Numbered from the stretch's first letter, positions 9,931 through 21,120 are shown. The stretch: DNA of 23,478 nt from Saccoglossus kowalevskii (GCF_000003605.2 NW_003108580.1:516635-540112), one strand, 5' to 3'. Notes: a model not told the origin generated them from the letters alone. Numbers and translations: made by a program.

Positions 9931-10834
9931 AAGTCTGTCGGCTGACACAATTTAAAAAGTCTGTCAGCTGACACAAGAAGTCTGTCAGCTGACACAAGAA
10001 GTCTGTCAGCTGATACAAGAAGTCTGTCAGATGATATAAGAAGTCTGTCAGCTGCCACAAGAAGTCTGTCAGCTGACACAAGAAGTCTGTCAGATGATAT
10101 AAGAAGTCTGTCAGCTGCCACAAGAAGTCTGTCAGCTGCCACAAGAAGTCTGTCAGCTGACACAAGAAGTCTGTCAGATGATATAAGAAGTCTGTCAGAT
10201 GATATAAGAAGTCTGTCAGATGATATAAGGAGTCTGTCAGATGATATAAGGAGTCTGTCAGATGATACAAGGAGTCTGTCAGATGATATAAGAAGTCTGT
10301 CAGCTGATATAAGAAGTCTGTCAGATGATACAAGAAGTCTGTCAGCTGATACAAGAAGTCTGTCAGATGATACAAGAAGTCTGTCAGATGATATAAGAAG
10401 TCTGTCAGATGATATAAGAAGTCTGTCAGATGATATAAGAACTCTGTCAGCTGATATAAGAAGTCTGTCAGATGATACAAGAAGTCTGTCAGCTGATACA
10501 AGAAGTCTGTCAGATGATATAAGAAGTCTGTCAGCTTTTATAAGAAGTCTGTCAGATGATATAAGAAGTCTGTCAACTTTTATAAGAAGTCTGTCAGATG
10601 ATATAAGAAGTCTGTCAGATGATATAAGAAGTCTGTCAGATGATACAAGAAGTCTGTCAGATGATACAAGAAGTCTGTCAGATGATTGAAGAAGTCTGTC
10701 AGTTGATATAAGAAGTCTGTCAGATGATATAAGAAGTCTGTCAGATGATATAAGAAGTCTGTCAGCTGATATAAGAAGTCTGTCAGATGATATAAGAAGT
10801 CTGTCAGATGATATAAGAAGTCTGTCAGATGATA
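9931..10834. repeat. 21-bp minisatellite, 43 monomers, E-box in nearly every unit
   Basis: Monomer of 21 bp, AGTCTGTCAGATGATATAAG plus one A. AGTCTG starts at 9932, then after one 26-bp unit at 9958, and then every 21 bp to 10819 (41 steps with no net slippage). Nearly every unit has a CANNTG word: CAGCTG, CAGATG or once CAGTTG. Left-end units are mostly CAGCTGACAC or CAGCTGCCAC, right-end units mostly CAGATGATAT, so variants are graded along the array. As 21 is a multiple of three, minus-strand frames stay open (up to 195 codons, 7-residue period LTDFLYH); I treat these as incidental. Confidence 0.96.
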
Positions 10835-13033
10835 GGATTATTTCAGAGCACCTATGTCTATTCAGTGGTTTTGAGATATCAACGGCAGAGCATACAATTG
10901 GCTAAATATGTAAATTATATATTTAATATTCACAGATTTCAAACAATCCCAGAGCACCTGAGTATCATATTTCATTAAAATCTATTGAGAAGTTCTTCAA
11001 ATATCAGAGGTACAGCTGAAAAATAGGAAATTAATATGAACGGTCCGATTTCCACCAAAAACTAATCAAGTCTGAGCTAATCTAACAATTGGTATTAGAG
11101 ATATCAATGGAACAGACACAAAAACATACACACAGACACACAAACCACAAACACTTGTGTGTTTCACCAATACGTTATTTCCAGACTGTGGTGATTCTTT
11201 TATACATTCATACAACTTATACCGAACACACAACTGAATTATATGACAGACTGCAGGAAGCATTATAATAAATTATATACAAGACTAATTAAAGCAAGAC
11301 TTAATCGTATAAATGTTAACATTATCCGGTCCTGGCACACAATAATAACATATCGGCCTTACAAGTACATAACAAAAACATATTAAAGGTATAAATGTTG
11401 CTTGTCATCTCAAACTGTAAAACTGCCAAACATATGGGTTTTAATATTAGAACCACTATATGCTTTTAGTATGTGCTTGACCTTTGAAAGTTTGCCTATA
11501 ATTTGGTGGTAATTGGAGTATTTCTAAATTTTACAAACAAATTTTTACTAGATACAGGGGACAAAGATCAGAAACCGTGTGATCAAATAAAAATATACAC
11601 ATACCTGACATGTTGCTGTGATTACAATTGTGGACAATACACCAATGTTATAGAAGGCACCAATCCAATAAGTCTCAAAATACTGCAAATAGTGCAGTTG
11701 TCAAGCAATACAAACTATCCAAAGCAACCATACATCCACTCTGAGACAACCGAAGCCACTACATCACAGATTCATGAAATGAAAGAAATATCTTTGCCAG
11801 GGGCATATAAGTGACAATGAATACCTATTAAGTAAAGTTACTAGTCTATACAATTATTCTGCTCTATCCCAAGGGAATACAATTCACAGCCCTGATATAC
11901 CACATACAATTCAACTTTCCTCCATGTTTATACATCAATGGCATTGAGTGCATTAGGCTGCCTCAAAACAGCTGTATTTGTCAGAATCTGGCATAATTAT
12001 TGAAAGTAACAGCGATTACAGATGATCCCACATGTTGAACAACTGAACAACTTATCCACTGACAACCAGTCCCTGTAGTGTTAAAAGCAATATCTAATCT
12101 AAATGCATTCCTACATTGCCTGACCCTCTATAGAAATGCTACCTAGAGTAACAGGTTGTTGAATTCCCCCAGGGCAGCAGTCACTACCCTTACTATACAC
12201 TATTGTTAACAGGACTGTTTTCAGGTCACTAGCTAATGTAATCACAATACAAAGATAGAATAAAATTAAAAGTATTTCTAAATGAAGTCTTATATCAGCA
12301 ATACATTGACTAATATATTCACTGTTTAGTACGGTGCTTTGACCTAGGCATTGAGAAAACTTCCACCAATGGCCGCTGAGCACAACCCCCAATCGACCCA
12401 CACAGATTGATTCTGAAGAACAAAATTAGTTTTATATGTTAATTATCTATTAACACATCACCCACTGAAAGCGTCCACAGATCGTCAAAGCGAATGGAAA
12501 TAAACGACATAAGCAAACGATGTGTAATTATTAACTCTTGATTGCATCAAGGTTTCAATGTTAGATGTAGCCGTGAGAGATGACAGCATAATATCAGCCA
12601 TTTCTTGTTTAGTTGTGACAATATAAAGGCAGTTTACACTTAAAAAGTAATAACATTGACATGAAGTAGTTATGTGGCATTGACTATCTTCTATACATGT
12701 TAGGATGCAAGTAGTGTTTGTTTTGAGCATTCATAACAGTTGCTATGCAATGTGAAGCGGACTGTAAACACAACCAAGGAATATCAATTCACTTAAAAAG
12801 CCAATGTTATATAAAAGCAAATAACTTTAATTATATGCGCTTGTGTCCATGGAAAACTGTGGCATTTCAGAAACTATTGTTAATTCAGATTGTATTTTCC
12901 ATGTCTGATCTCAGCTTTGAAATATTTGTTCACACATTAGCATTGTGCATCTAATTATTAGCATCAATGCCCCTCTAACAATTTGACAGCTTGGATTTAT
13001 CACATTGAAATAAACACTCAAATTCACAAAATG
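10835..13033. other. Unique region, one possible mini-exon
   Basis: About 2.2 kb without a convincing gene. A CA-rich tract lies near 11113-11150. Open frames on both strands are under about 105 codons and show no recognisable family. The only exon-like segment is the minus-strand candidate at 11605-11682, listed separately. No RNA gene or transposon terminus recognised. Confidence 0.5.
11605..11682 (-). CDS. Possible mini-exon encoding a membrane-helix-like segment
   Basis: On the minus strand an acceptor-like ACTATTTGCAG precedes 11682, and CAG|GTATGTG, a consensus-like donor, follows 11605. The 78 bases between read as 26 codons without a stop in one frame, including WIGAFYNIGVLSTIVITA, a hydrophobic stretch compatible with a transmembrane helix. 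An in-frame TGA lies just upstream of the acceptor, so the segment could only be used through splicing. No partner exon is identified. It is on the same strand as the ankyrin exon at 18319-18741 and could in principle belong to that gene or to another one. A chance combination of splice-like words remains quite possible. Confidence 0.28.
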
Positions 13034-16000
13034 GCCAGTATCTTTTAGATAGCCAGTGTCATAGTTAGTATTCACTGAAAAGCAGAGACAGTCATAGTCA
13101 GTATCCCCTGGATAGCCAGGACAGTCATAGTCATGCAGTATCCACTGGATAGCCAGTAGAGTCATAGTCAGTATCCACTGGATAGCCAGTAGAGTCATAG
13201 TCAGTATCCACTGGATAGCCAGTAGAGTCATAGTCAGTATCCACTGGATAGCCAGTAGAGTCATAGTCAGTATCCACTGGATAGCCAGTAGAGTCATAGT
13301 CAGTATCCACTGGATAGCCAGTAGAGTGCTAGTCAGTATCCACTGAATAGCCAGTAGAGTCCCAGTCAGTATCAACTGGATAGCCAGTAGAGTCATAGTC
13401 AGTATCCACTGGATAGCCAGTAGAGTCCTAGTCAGTATTCACTGGATAGCCAGTAGAGTCCTAGTCAGTATCCACTGAATAGCCAGTAGAGTCATAGTCA
13501 GTATCCACTGGATAGCCAGTAGAGTCATAGTCAGTATCCACTGGATAGCCAGTAGAGTGCTAGTCAGTATCCACTGGATAGCCAGTAGAGTCATAGTCAG
13601 TATCCACTGGATAGCCAGTAGAGTCCCAGTCAGTATCAACTGGATAGCCAGTAGAACCATAGTCAGTATCCACTGGATAGCCAGTAGAGTCCTAGTCAGT
13701 ATCCACTGAATAGCCAGAGTCATAATCCACTGGATAGCCAGAGTCCTAGTCAGTATCCACTGAATAGCCAGAGTCCTAGTCAGTATCCACTGAATAGCCA
13801 GTAGAGTTATAGTCAGTATCCACTGCATAGCCAGTAGAGTCATAGTCAGTATCCACTTGATAGCCAGTAGAGTCACAGTCAGTATCCACTGGATAGCCAA
13901 TAAAGTCCTAGTAAGTATCCACTGGATAGCCAGAGTCCTAGTCAGTATCCAGTGGATAGCCAGGGTCATAGTCAGTATCCACTGGATAGCCAGTTGAGTC
14001 ATAGTCAGTATCCACTGGATAGCCAGTAGAGTCAGTCAGTATCCACTGGATAGCCAGTAGAGTCATAGTCAGTATCCACTGGATAGCCAGTAGAGTCATA
14101 GTATCCACTGGATAGCCAGTAGAGTCATAGTCAGTAGCCACTGAATAGCCAGGACAGTCATAGTCAGTATCCCCTGGATAGCCAGTAAAGTCATAGTGAG
14201 TATCCACTGGATAACCAGTAGTCATAGTGAGTATTCACTGGATAGCCAGTAGAGTCATAGTGAGTATCCACTGGATAGCCAGTAGAGTCATAGTCAGTAT
14301 CCACTGGGTAGCCAGGAGAGTCCTAGTCAGTATTCACTGGATAGCCAGTAGAGTCCTAGTCAGTATCCACTGAATAGCCAGTAGAGTCATAGTCAGTATC
14401 CACTGGATAGCCAGTAGAGTGCTAGTCAGTATCCACTGGATAGCCAGTAGAGTCATAGTCAGTATCCACTGGATAGCCAGTAGAGTGCTAGCCAGTATCC
14501 ACTGGATAGCCAGTAGAGTCATAGTCAGTATCCACTGGATAGCCAGTAGAGTCATAGTCCATATCCACTGGATAGCCAGTAGAGTCATAGTCAGTATCCA
14601 CTGGATAGCCAGTAGAGTGCTAGTCAGTATCCACTGGATAGCCAGTAGAGTCCTAGTCAGTATCCACTGGATAGCCAATAGAGTCATAGTCAGTATCCAC
14701 TGGATAGCCAGTAGAGTGCTAGTCAGTATCCACTGGATAGCCAGTAGAGTCATAGTCAGTATCCACTGGATAGCCAGTAGAGTGCTAGTCAGTATCCACT
14801 GGATAGCCAGTAGAGTCATAGTCAGTATCCACTGGATAGCCAGTAGAGTCCTAGTCAGTATCCGCTGGATAGCCAGAGTCATAGTCACTATCCACTGGGT
14901 AGCCAGAGTCCTAGTCAGTATCCACTGAATAGCCAGAGTCATAATCCACTGGATAACCAGAGTCATAGTCAGTATCCACTGAATAGCCAGTAGAGTTATA
15001 GTCAGTATCCACTGCATAGCCAGTAGAGTCATAGTCAGTATCCACTTGATAGCCAGTAGAGTCACAGTCAGTATCCACTGGATAGCCAGTAGAGTCATAG
15101 CCAGTATCCACTGGATAGCCAGTAGAGTCATAGTCAGTATCCACTGGATAGCCAGTAGAGTCATAGTCAGTATCCACTGGATAGCCAGTAGAGTCATAGT
15201 CAGTATCCACTGGATAGCCAGTAGAGTCATAGTCAGTATCCACTGGATAACCAGTAGTCATAGTGAGTATTCACTGGGTAGCCAGGAGAGTCATAGTCAG
15301 TATCCACTGGATAGCCAGTAGAGTCATAGTCAGTATCCACTGGATAGCCAGTAGAGTCATAGTCAGTATCCACTGGATAGCCAGTAGAGTCATAGTCAGT
15401 ATCCACTGGATAACCAGTAGTCATAGTGAGTATTCACTGGATAGCCAGTAGTCATAGTGAGTATTCACTGGATAGCCGGTAGAGTCATAGTCAGTATCCA
15501 CTGGGTAGCCAGGAGAGTCATAGTCAGTATCCACTGGATAGCCAGTAGAGTCATAGTCAGTATCCACTGAATAGCCAGGACAGTCATAGTCAGTATCCCC
15601 TGGATAGCCAGTAAGGTCATAGTGAGTAATCACTGGATAACCAGTAGTCATAGTCAGTATCCACTGGATAGCCGGTAGAGTCATAGTCAGTATCCACTGG
15701 ATAGCCAGTAGAGTCATATTCAGTATCCACTGGATAGCCAGTAGAGTCATAGTGAGTATCCACTGGATAGCCAGTAGAGTCATAGTCAGTATTCACTGGA
15801 TAGCCAGTAGAGTCATAGTCAGTATCCACTGGATAGCCAGTAGAGTCATAGTCAGTATCCACTGAATAGCCAGTAGAGTCATAGTCAGTATCCACTGAAT
15901 AGCCAGTAGAGTCATAGTCAGTATCCACTGAATAGCCAGTAGAGTCATAGTCAGTATCCACTGAATAGCCAGTAGAGTCATAGTTAGTATCCACTGGATA

Positions 16001-16166
16001 GCCAGTAGAGTAATAGTCAGTATCCACTGGATAGCCAGTAGAGTCATAGTCAGTATCCACTGGATAGCCAGTAGAGTCATAGTCAGTATCCACTGGATAG
16101 CCAGTAGAGTCATAGTCAGTATCCACTGGATAGCCAGTAGAGTCATAGTCAGTATCCACTGGATAG
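13034..16166. repeat. 33-bp minisatellite, about 95 monomers, 3.1 kb
   Basis: Monomer of 33 bp with core GGATAGCCAGTAGAGTCATA followed by GTCAGTATCCACT. Shorter variants occur (CCAGAGTC units of 30 bp, CCAGTAGTC units of 31 bp, and a still shorter CATAATCC type). The left edge is degenerate (about 13034-13100); the right edge stops abruptly at GGATAGACATTG. A run of diagnostic variants (GAGTTATAG, CTGCATAG, CACTTGATAG, GTCACAGTC) is present near 13797-13893 and again near 14986-15082, an offset of 1189 bp. Because 33 is a multiple of three, two minus-strand frames and one plus-strand frame are open over hundreds of bases with 11-residue periods (MTLLAIQWILT, DYDSTGYPVDT, SIHWIASRVIV). These are read as by-products of the repeat. 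Confidence 0.97.
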
Positions 16167-18318
16167 ACATTGTAGTATTATTTTATAATGTTTGCTTCAT
16201 ATTGTCTTGAAATCTTCTACTAAGTCATTATTGTCTGTCAAATTGTCACTTTCAATAATGGCACTTTTACCGTCAAATTTCACTATTTTCCGTGATTTAC
16301 TTTTCATTTTGGTTCTTGGTCAAATGATATTTTGTGATTTTTATCTAGGTGATATGGTCAACCTAAGACTAGAAACTCAAAATCCAATATTCAGTGAAAA
16401 TAAAGGTGATAAAAACTTTTAGGAGCATTTTCAACCAAAAAAGTTTGTTTTTAATCTCAGTAATGTTCTTTTTTATAGACATGTTATGTTGTTATGCATA
16501 GCATTAGTTTCAAAAAACTTTGCAATTCTAGTATATTGTTACAAACAACAAACGTATTTCACAGACTGATATGCCCTGGTTTAGTTACATCATTACCTTG
16601 TAGCGTGTTACGTTATGTCCATGCATGGAAAGGTGATAACCTCAATATATTACGTATACCTTACTTTAATAGAACAAACAAAAAATGAATTGTCTACTTT
16701 CTAGAGCGAAATTCAATAGGCATGAATGTCTTTTATATAAATGTATGTCCTTCAATCATTTGCTGATTTACTATGGTCATGCTTAGGCATTACATTTGGC
16801 AAACTCATTTAAAATTTATAAAACATTTAAATATTTTATATAAAAAATTATTCATGCCTTCATGAAATTCAATGTACTGAATATTTGGATTTGAGTATTG
16901 ATCATTTCAATATGAAATTTAGGTATTCTGGCTCAAATAAATCCACTTAATATTATTAACATTGACTGCCAACAGCAAGTCTACTTATTTGCAAAAAAAT
17001 TTTTTTTTAATTCAATTTATTTTGAGAATTTCACCTTGAAATTAAATTTTGTAATAGTGAAAATATATGTGAGATAGTTCAGTCACTGACAGTCATAAAA
17101 ATATTCTCACAAACATTCTTGTATATTTCAACAAAAAATAAGAAAACTTGAAATATAAATCGTATAATATAACATATAATACAGTGAAAGACATAATTAA
17201 AGCTGGCAATGTTATAAATGTTTTGTAAAAACACATTTTTGTAAATCTAATGACTGGTAGAATTCAAATTGACCAACTCGGAAATGATATGGCATCATCG
17301 TAGAATTTGAACGATAGCTGATGATCGTTATTTAAACATTTTCATAAATACGTTTGTAAGCAAAGTCACGGCTTTGTGCCCTTCACTGTATATCCTGTAC
17401 TAGTAGTATATCCAGCTAACCATCATATAATATTATGTACACAATCTAAAAATAAACACATAATGTCAAGGTGTTTAAGTCTGTGGAAAAGGTAAAATAA
17501 TACTGAGATTGTTTGCGCTAAGTGGTGTTTGCACTACAAGTTTGTTATGAAAAGGAAATATGGATTTATTAAATTAATAACGTTATTCAGTATCACTTTG
17601 GTTACTAATGAATGTTGAAGTTAAGCATTATTAAAAAGACTGGTAAACAAGAGAAATACAACGTATTGACGGTATGATGTTAAGGTTTATGTAAAGCTGA
17701 CTGGGTAAAGGCCAGACTTGGTCCAGACGATTGAACACAGAATGTGAGAGTTTGCCATGGTTACTCTATACAGATAGACTTCATAGAAGCTTTATTAATT
17801 AGATACTTCAGTTCGACTGTACAATTGCGCACAATATACGCTGTAATATATGCTTAGGAACGTCACGTCCCGTATTTGTGTGTTGGTGAAAGTGTGATAA
17901 ACTACTTATTCAATTACCTGTATAGGAGCCACAGGCCATCGCTTTTACGTGGCTACTTTGATGGAGAGCCTTATTTGTTATCTCGCCGTTAAAGTCCGCA
18001 AAATTAGCGCTTTTGTGAGCACACTCTCCTTGTTTCCTCTGGCACGAACTGAATGACCTTAGTCAAAAAATGTACTCAATTTCAAGTTTAACACTATATG
18101 AACAACTGCGTGCAGGTTACATTGAGCTTTTCAGAAAGCTACGGTGTGTTTAAGTGAATGGCAAAGGGTATGAATTAATGTATTTGCATAACCATGGGTA
18201 TATACACAACAATGGCAACGGGGAGGAGAAGAGCACGACACGGAAGCAATTTAAGACACTGTGGGACATGTAGTGACACACTAAAACTGTCGTGGAAGGC
18301 AATGAATTATATTCTCAC
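16167..18318. other. Probable intron or 3' flank of the ankyrin gene
   Basis: About 2.15 kb of AT-rich sequence immediately downstream, on the minus strand, of the ankyrin exon's splice donor, so at least its right part should be intron. I looked for a second ankyrin exon in phase 0 and found none. A minus-strand open segment near 17917-18070 ends at a donor-like TATACAG|GTAATTG, but its frame does not read as ankyrin. Short plus-strand frames at 16192-16688 show no recognisable domain. Confidence 0.5.
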
Positions 18319-18741
18319 CTCATTTTCAACCTGATCGCACAATACTTGGATGCATTCCACCGCATGTACTCGTATGGCGAAGTGCAACACGTTCTGACCT
18401 CCATCGTCACGTATTTTTGGATCGGATCCACAATCTAACAATTCCGAGACAAGATCGGGTTTGTTGTAGAACACAGCCCAGTGCAAGGATGTTCTTCCCA
18501 GGTGATCTCGATGATTCAGGTCAGCTCCAGCGCCAATCAACCGTTTACAACACTGTACATATTCGTTTTTGTTTGAATCCTTTGCCATGCGAGCTCCCTG
18601 TACACACTGAATGAGTGGAGTTGCACCATCGTTAGACGTACAGTTGATGTTCACTTTGCTTCCATGTTTCTTCAAAAACTTGTCCAAGGCCTTGCGTTTA
18701 CCCGAATGTGCTGCGAATAACAGTTCATCTTCTAGACTCAT
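18319..18741 (-). CDS. Ankyrin-repeat protein, first coding exon (partial gene)
   Basis: The ATG at 18741 is the first Met after an in-frame TGA about 39 bases upstream, with G at -3. The exon encodes 141 residues and ends in phase 0 at AATGAG|GTGAGA, a near-ideal donor; reading through would stop three codons later. Ankyrin repeats: about 5-36 (ELLFAAHSGKRKALDKFL, degenerate), 38-80 (DGATPLIQCV, with an extra loop of about ten residues at 50-60, then GAGADLNHRD), 81-113 (LGRTSLHWAV, the best match, ending CGSDPKIRDD) and 114-141 (GQNVLHFAI, cut by the donor). No signal peptide; likely a cytosolic protein-interaction scaffold. The gene continues toward lower coordinates, but no second exon is recognised. 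Its exact family is not identified. Two X-box motifs and an E-box lie upstream. Confidence 0.9.
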
Positions 18742-18911
18742 GACTAGTACTGGTATGTTTCCACGAGTCCTACATCATAGTCGCAGTGTACCCCACTGAA
18801 GTCCACTCGAAAACAGAGAAATGTGTATTACACTGTTTATATGTTTCTCTACGGACAAGCCGTGTGAGGTCTATCGATATGGTGAATGAGATTCACAACG
18901 AGGCTAATGGT

Positions 18912-18919
18912 TCACGTGA
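18912..18919. promoter_or_regulatory. Palindromic E-box TCACGTGA
   Basis: TCACGTGA, a CACGTG E-box of the type bound by USF, MITF/TFE and Myc/Max family bHLH-zip proteins. It lies about 170 bases upstream of the ankyrin ATG and 24 bases from the X-box at 18943. Placement supports a promoter; the factor is not known. Confidence 0.4.
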
Positions 18920-18942
18920 CTTTCTTAGGTTATCCCGGTTTA

Positions 18943-18956
18943 GTTTCCATGGTAAC
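18943..18956. promoter_or_regulatory. X-box (RFX motif) upstream of the ankyrin gene
   Basis: GTTTCCATGGTAAC fits the full X-box pattern RYYNYY-AT-RRNRAC, with the preferred AT spacer, about 202 bases upstream of the ankyrin ATG. RFX factors bind such sites in many ciliary gene promoters in animals. That the gene is ciliary is only an inference from the motif. Confidence 0.5.
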
Positions 18957-19071
18957 CATGACATTGTCACATACTAGCAAGTTAATGATAGATGAATATG
19001 ATAAAAGAAAACAAAGTTATCTTTTATGATATTTGATCTTACAGTCCGAAGGTAACGGTCTTGAAGGAATA

Positions 19072-19254
19072 TCATCGTTCAATGAGATAAATGTTTACAA
19101 ATTGCCATAGCAACGCGATAGTGCTTGGTAAGAATGTCATTAGAATAAACGCTCTTATTTGTCCCTTTAATTTGTCCCCATTTGTCCTCAGACGAAACTC
19201 CGAACCGGGAATACGATTACCTGACATGAGAACAGGTATTGGTGTAGTGGACAT
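19072..19254 (-). CDS. Possible 60-residue membrane microprotein
   Basis: From an ATG at 19254 the minus strand reads 60 residues: a polar first half (MSTTPIPVLMSGNRIPGSEF, then Arg/Lys-rich) and a hydrophobic second half (AFILMTFLPSTIALLWQFV, about residues 35-53) that could span a membrane, ending at TGA. The length is well within chance for this base composition, no family is recognised, and the X-box at 19101-19114 sits inside it. An alternative is a non-coding promoter region or 5' UTR of the ankyrin gene. A donor-like ATGTCAG|GTAATC also lies within it. Weak call. Confidence 0.15.
   Translation of the reverse strand: MSTTPIPVLMSGNRIPGSEFRLRTNGDKLKGQIRAFILMTFLPSTIALLWQFVNIYLIER
19101..19114. 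promoter_or_regulatory. Second AT-spaced X-box
   Basis: ATTGCCATAGCAAC fits RYYNYY-AT-RRNRAC, about 360 bases upstream of the ankyrin ATG. A third, half-matching word GTTGCCATGG lies at about 19273. Clustering of such sites upstream of the same gene raises the chance that they are real. Confidence 0.4.
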
Positions 19255-21080
19255 CGTTGTTTGGATAACCACGTTGCCATGGATATCTAATATGAGTTGC
19301 TGCTTTATTTAAAAGACTAAATTCTAATTTATTTGAACTGTTATTTATTATCTATTTAATTTTCATTAATACAGAAAAGTACATATACGTGCATTAATTT
19401 GGTCAAATTTTTGTTCAAAAAATACATTTTGTAATAGAGAGTTGCAGAATTTGTTTCCGTAAAAAGAATACAAAACGAAAAATAATATTAAACCGACCAC
19501 GTGTACATTATAACCCACCTCGTGTACATTGGAAATAGATTGGCTGTTATTTTTCGTTACAAACGACTGAATAAGAATAAAGTGCATTTCACCGGTCCAT
19601 ATAAATAATACAATTAACCACCTTTATTCGAAGTGCAAATAAATGTCTGAAATTAGTCTGGACACTGTTATTTTTATTGCATAGTTCATCCATTGTTCAA
19701 ATACCTATTCCTATACGTAGAGTTTAGTGGTCAATGTAAGTCACCATTCACGATATAGATCGGGAATGTACAATTATTTGTACTTGATTAAAGTTAATAT
19801 GACGTTTTGTTTTCACTAAGAATTCATCTACACAATGTATACATACTGTGTACCGTGACCCGTGGTTGCTATGGTGAAATTCATAAAAAGGTCCCAGCCA
19901 GTTCAGTTACTACTAGCAACTTTGTACTGATGGGTCTGGAATTATCACGCGTGTACACACAAGGCAAATAATTTAGCGTGACAATTACACAAGTATCAGT
20001 CAAACAATATGTTTAGCAATGTGATCATTATTGCAATTCTACACTGTGCATGATTATTATAAAACGTATACCAGTAAAATAACAAAATATTAATAATAAT
20101 ATTTTTTTTAATTTGGGTTATAGTAAAAAATGATAATTTATAAATTCAAATGAATAAAGTCAATGACGCAAGGTCCCATGATGCACAAAGTTCACATTTA
20201 CACATACACCTTATTATTATTAAAAATACTAGTATATTTAGCTGAAAACAAAGCAGTGTACTTCCAGTCTTTGAGGGCGCTACTCGAACCACAAGCGTTT
20301 TGTTCCAATAGTGCTACAAAGCAATGTGTTTTCTGTTATTTCGTAATGCTTGGCATGTATAAAGCACCTAATCTATCTGCATATTGTTTATAAGCTTCAC
20401 ACGAGACAACAAAACTATTCATGAAACAGGAAATCAAAGGCGTTTGATATTGGAAAACTAAAATGGAAACTGAAGTTGACGACAATTCGGAGAAATGCAA
20501 ATGATATAATGCGGACATCATTCAATGACATAAAACAAAACAAGAATTGTAACTTCAAAAGAAATAAATTCACCAAAAAAATGAATGTCACATTTATCTA
20601 CAATTTAATTCTTATTTAATTACTTAATTCAAGTACACGTTTTAAATAGTCTAGCAGACAAATGCTCAAAATGCTCGTTTCACCCCTGTAACAAAAAGGT
20701 ATTACACATTTAACAGTTAGATTTGACATTTGGCGTTCCAAAAATTGTGTTGTGGAGCTGGGTTGCTGAAAAAATTCGTGACAGCCTTTGAAGTCCAACA
20801 AATGACAAATCTGTTTTAATTGGTTGATATTCACGTAAAGAACTTCAAAAACATAATTATTTTAATGAAGATTTTAATTCTGAATCAGATATCTCTGTTT
20901 TGTTATAACATTTGTTGAATTATTCAGTGAACACTATATCCAAAATTAACATAGTATACATAAAAAAAAGGTAACTTTACCCAGAAATATATTCTGGAAG
21001 AAGATTTACAATTAGACGGATTGCTTTCTAGAATAGGAGTATTAATATTAGCAGAGTGGCTACTTCGGGCACTGATGGAT

Positions 21081-21084
<4 letters not shown>

Positions 21085-21117
<33 letters not shown>
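21085..21117. repeat. (AG)16 microsatellite
   Basis: Uninterrupted AG dinucleotide tract of 33 bases, followed at 21119-21132 by ATG repeated four times. The Glu/Arg-rich or Leu/Ser-rich open frames that cross it are by-products. Confidence 0.97.

Positions 21118-21118
<1 letters not shown>

Positions 21119-21120
<2 letters not shown>

Larger units (their letters stand above)
18742..21084. other. Promoter region of the ankyrin gene, then unassigned sequence
   Basis: The first about 400 bases upstream of the ankyrin ATG are less AT-rich than the rest and contain the E-box and X-box sites listed separately, consistent with a promoter; no TATA box is obvious. Apart from the weak 60-codon candidate at 19072-19254, nothing to 21084 is convincingly coding. 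Near 19496-19531 there is a short direct duplication around CGTGTACATT. No RNA gene was recognised. Confidence 0.5.

Noticed and set aside
9849-10501. Two minus-strand frames of 104 and 195 codons with 7-residue repeats
   Set aside because: Produced by the 21-bp minisatellite; two overlapping frames are open at once, as expected of a repeat without stops rather than a gene.
12738-12750. GTTGCTATGCAAT as another X-box
   Set aside because: The second half-site ends in AAT instead of AAC and begins with T.
12911-16170. Many frames with 11-residue repeats on both strands
   Set aside because: By-products of the 33-bp array; breaks coincide with 30- and 31-bp variant monomers.
17750-17766. TTTGCCATGGTTAC as another X-box
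   Set aside because: Neither strand satisfies both half-sites of the consensus.
17917-18070. Minus-strand open segment ending at TATACAG|GTAATTG, tested as exon 2 of the ankyrin gene
   Set aside because: The phase needed after the first exon does not give an ankyrin repeat with any nearby acceptor, and the open frame resembles no family I know.
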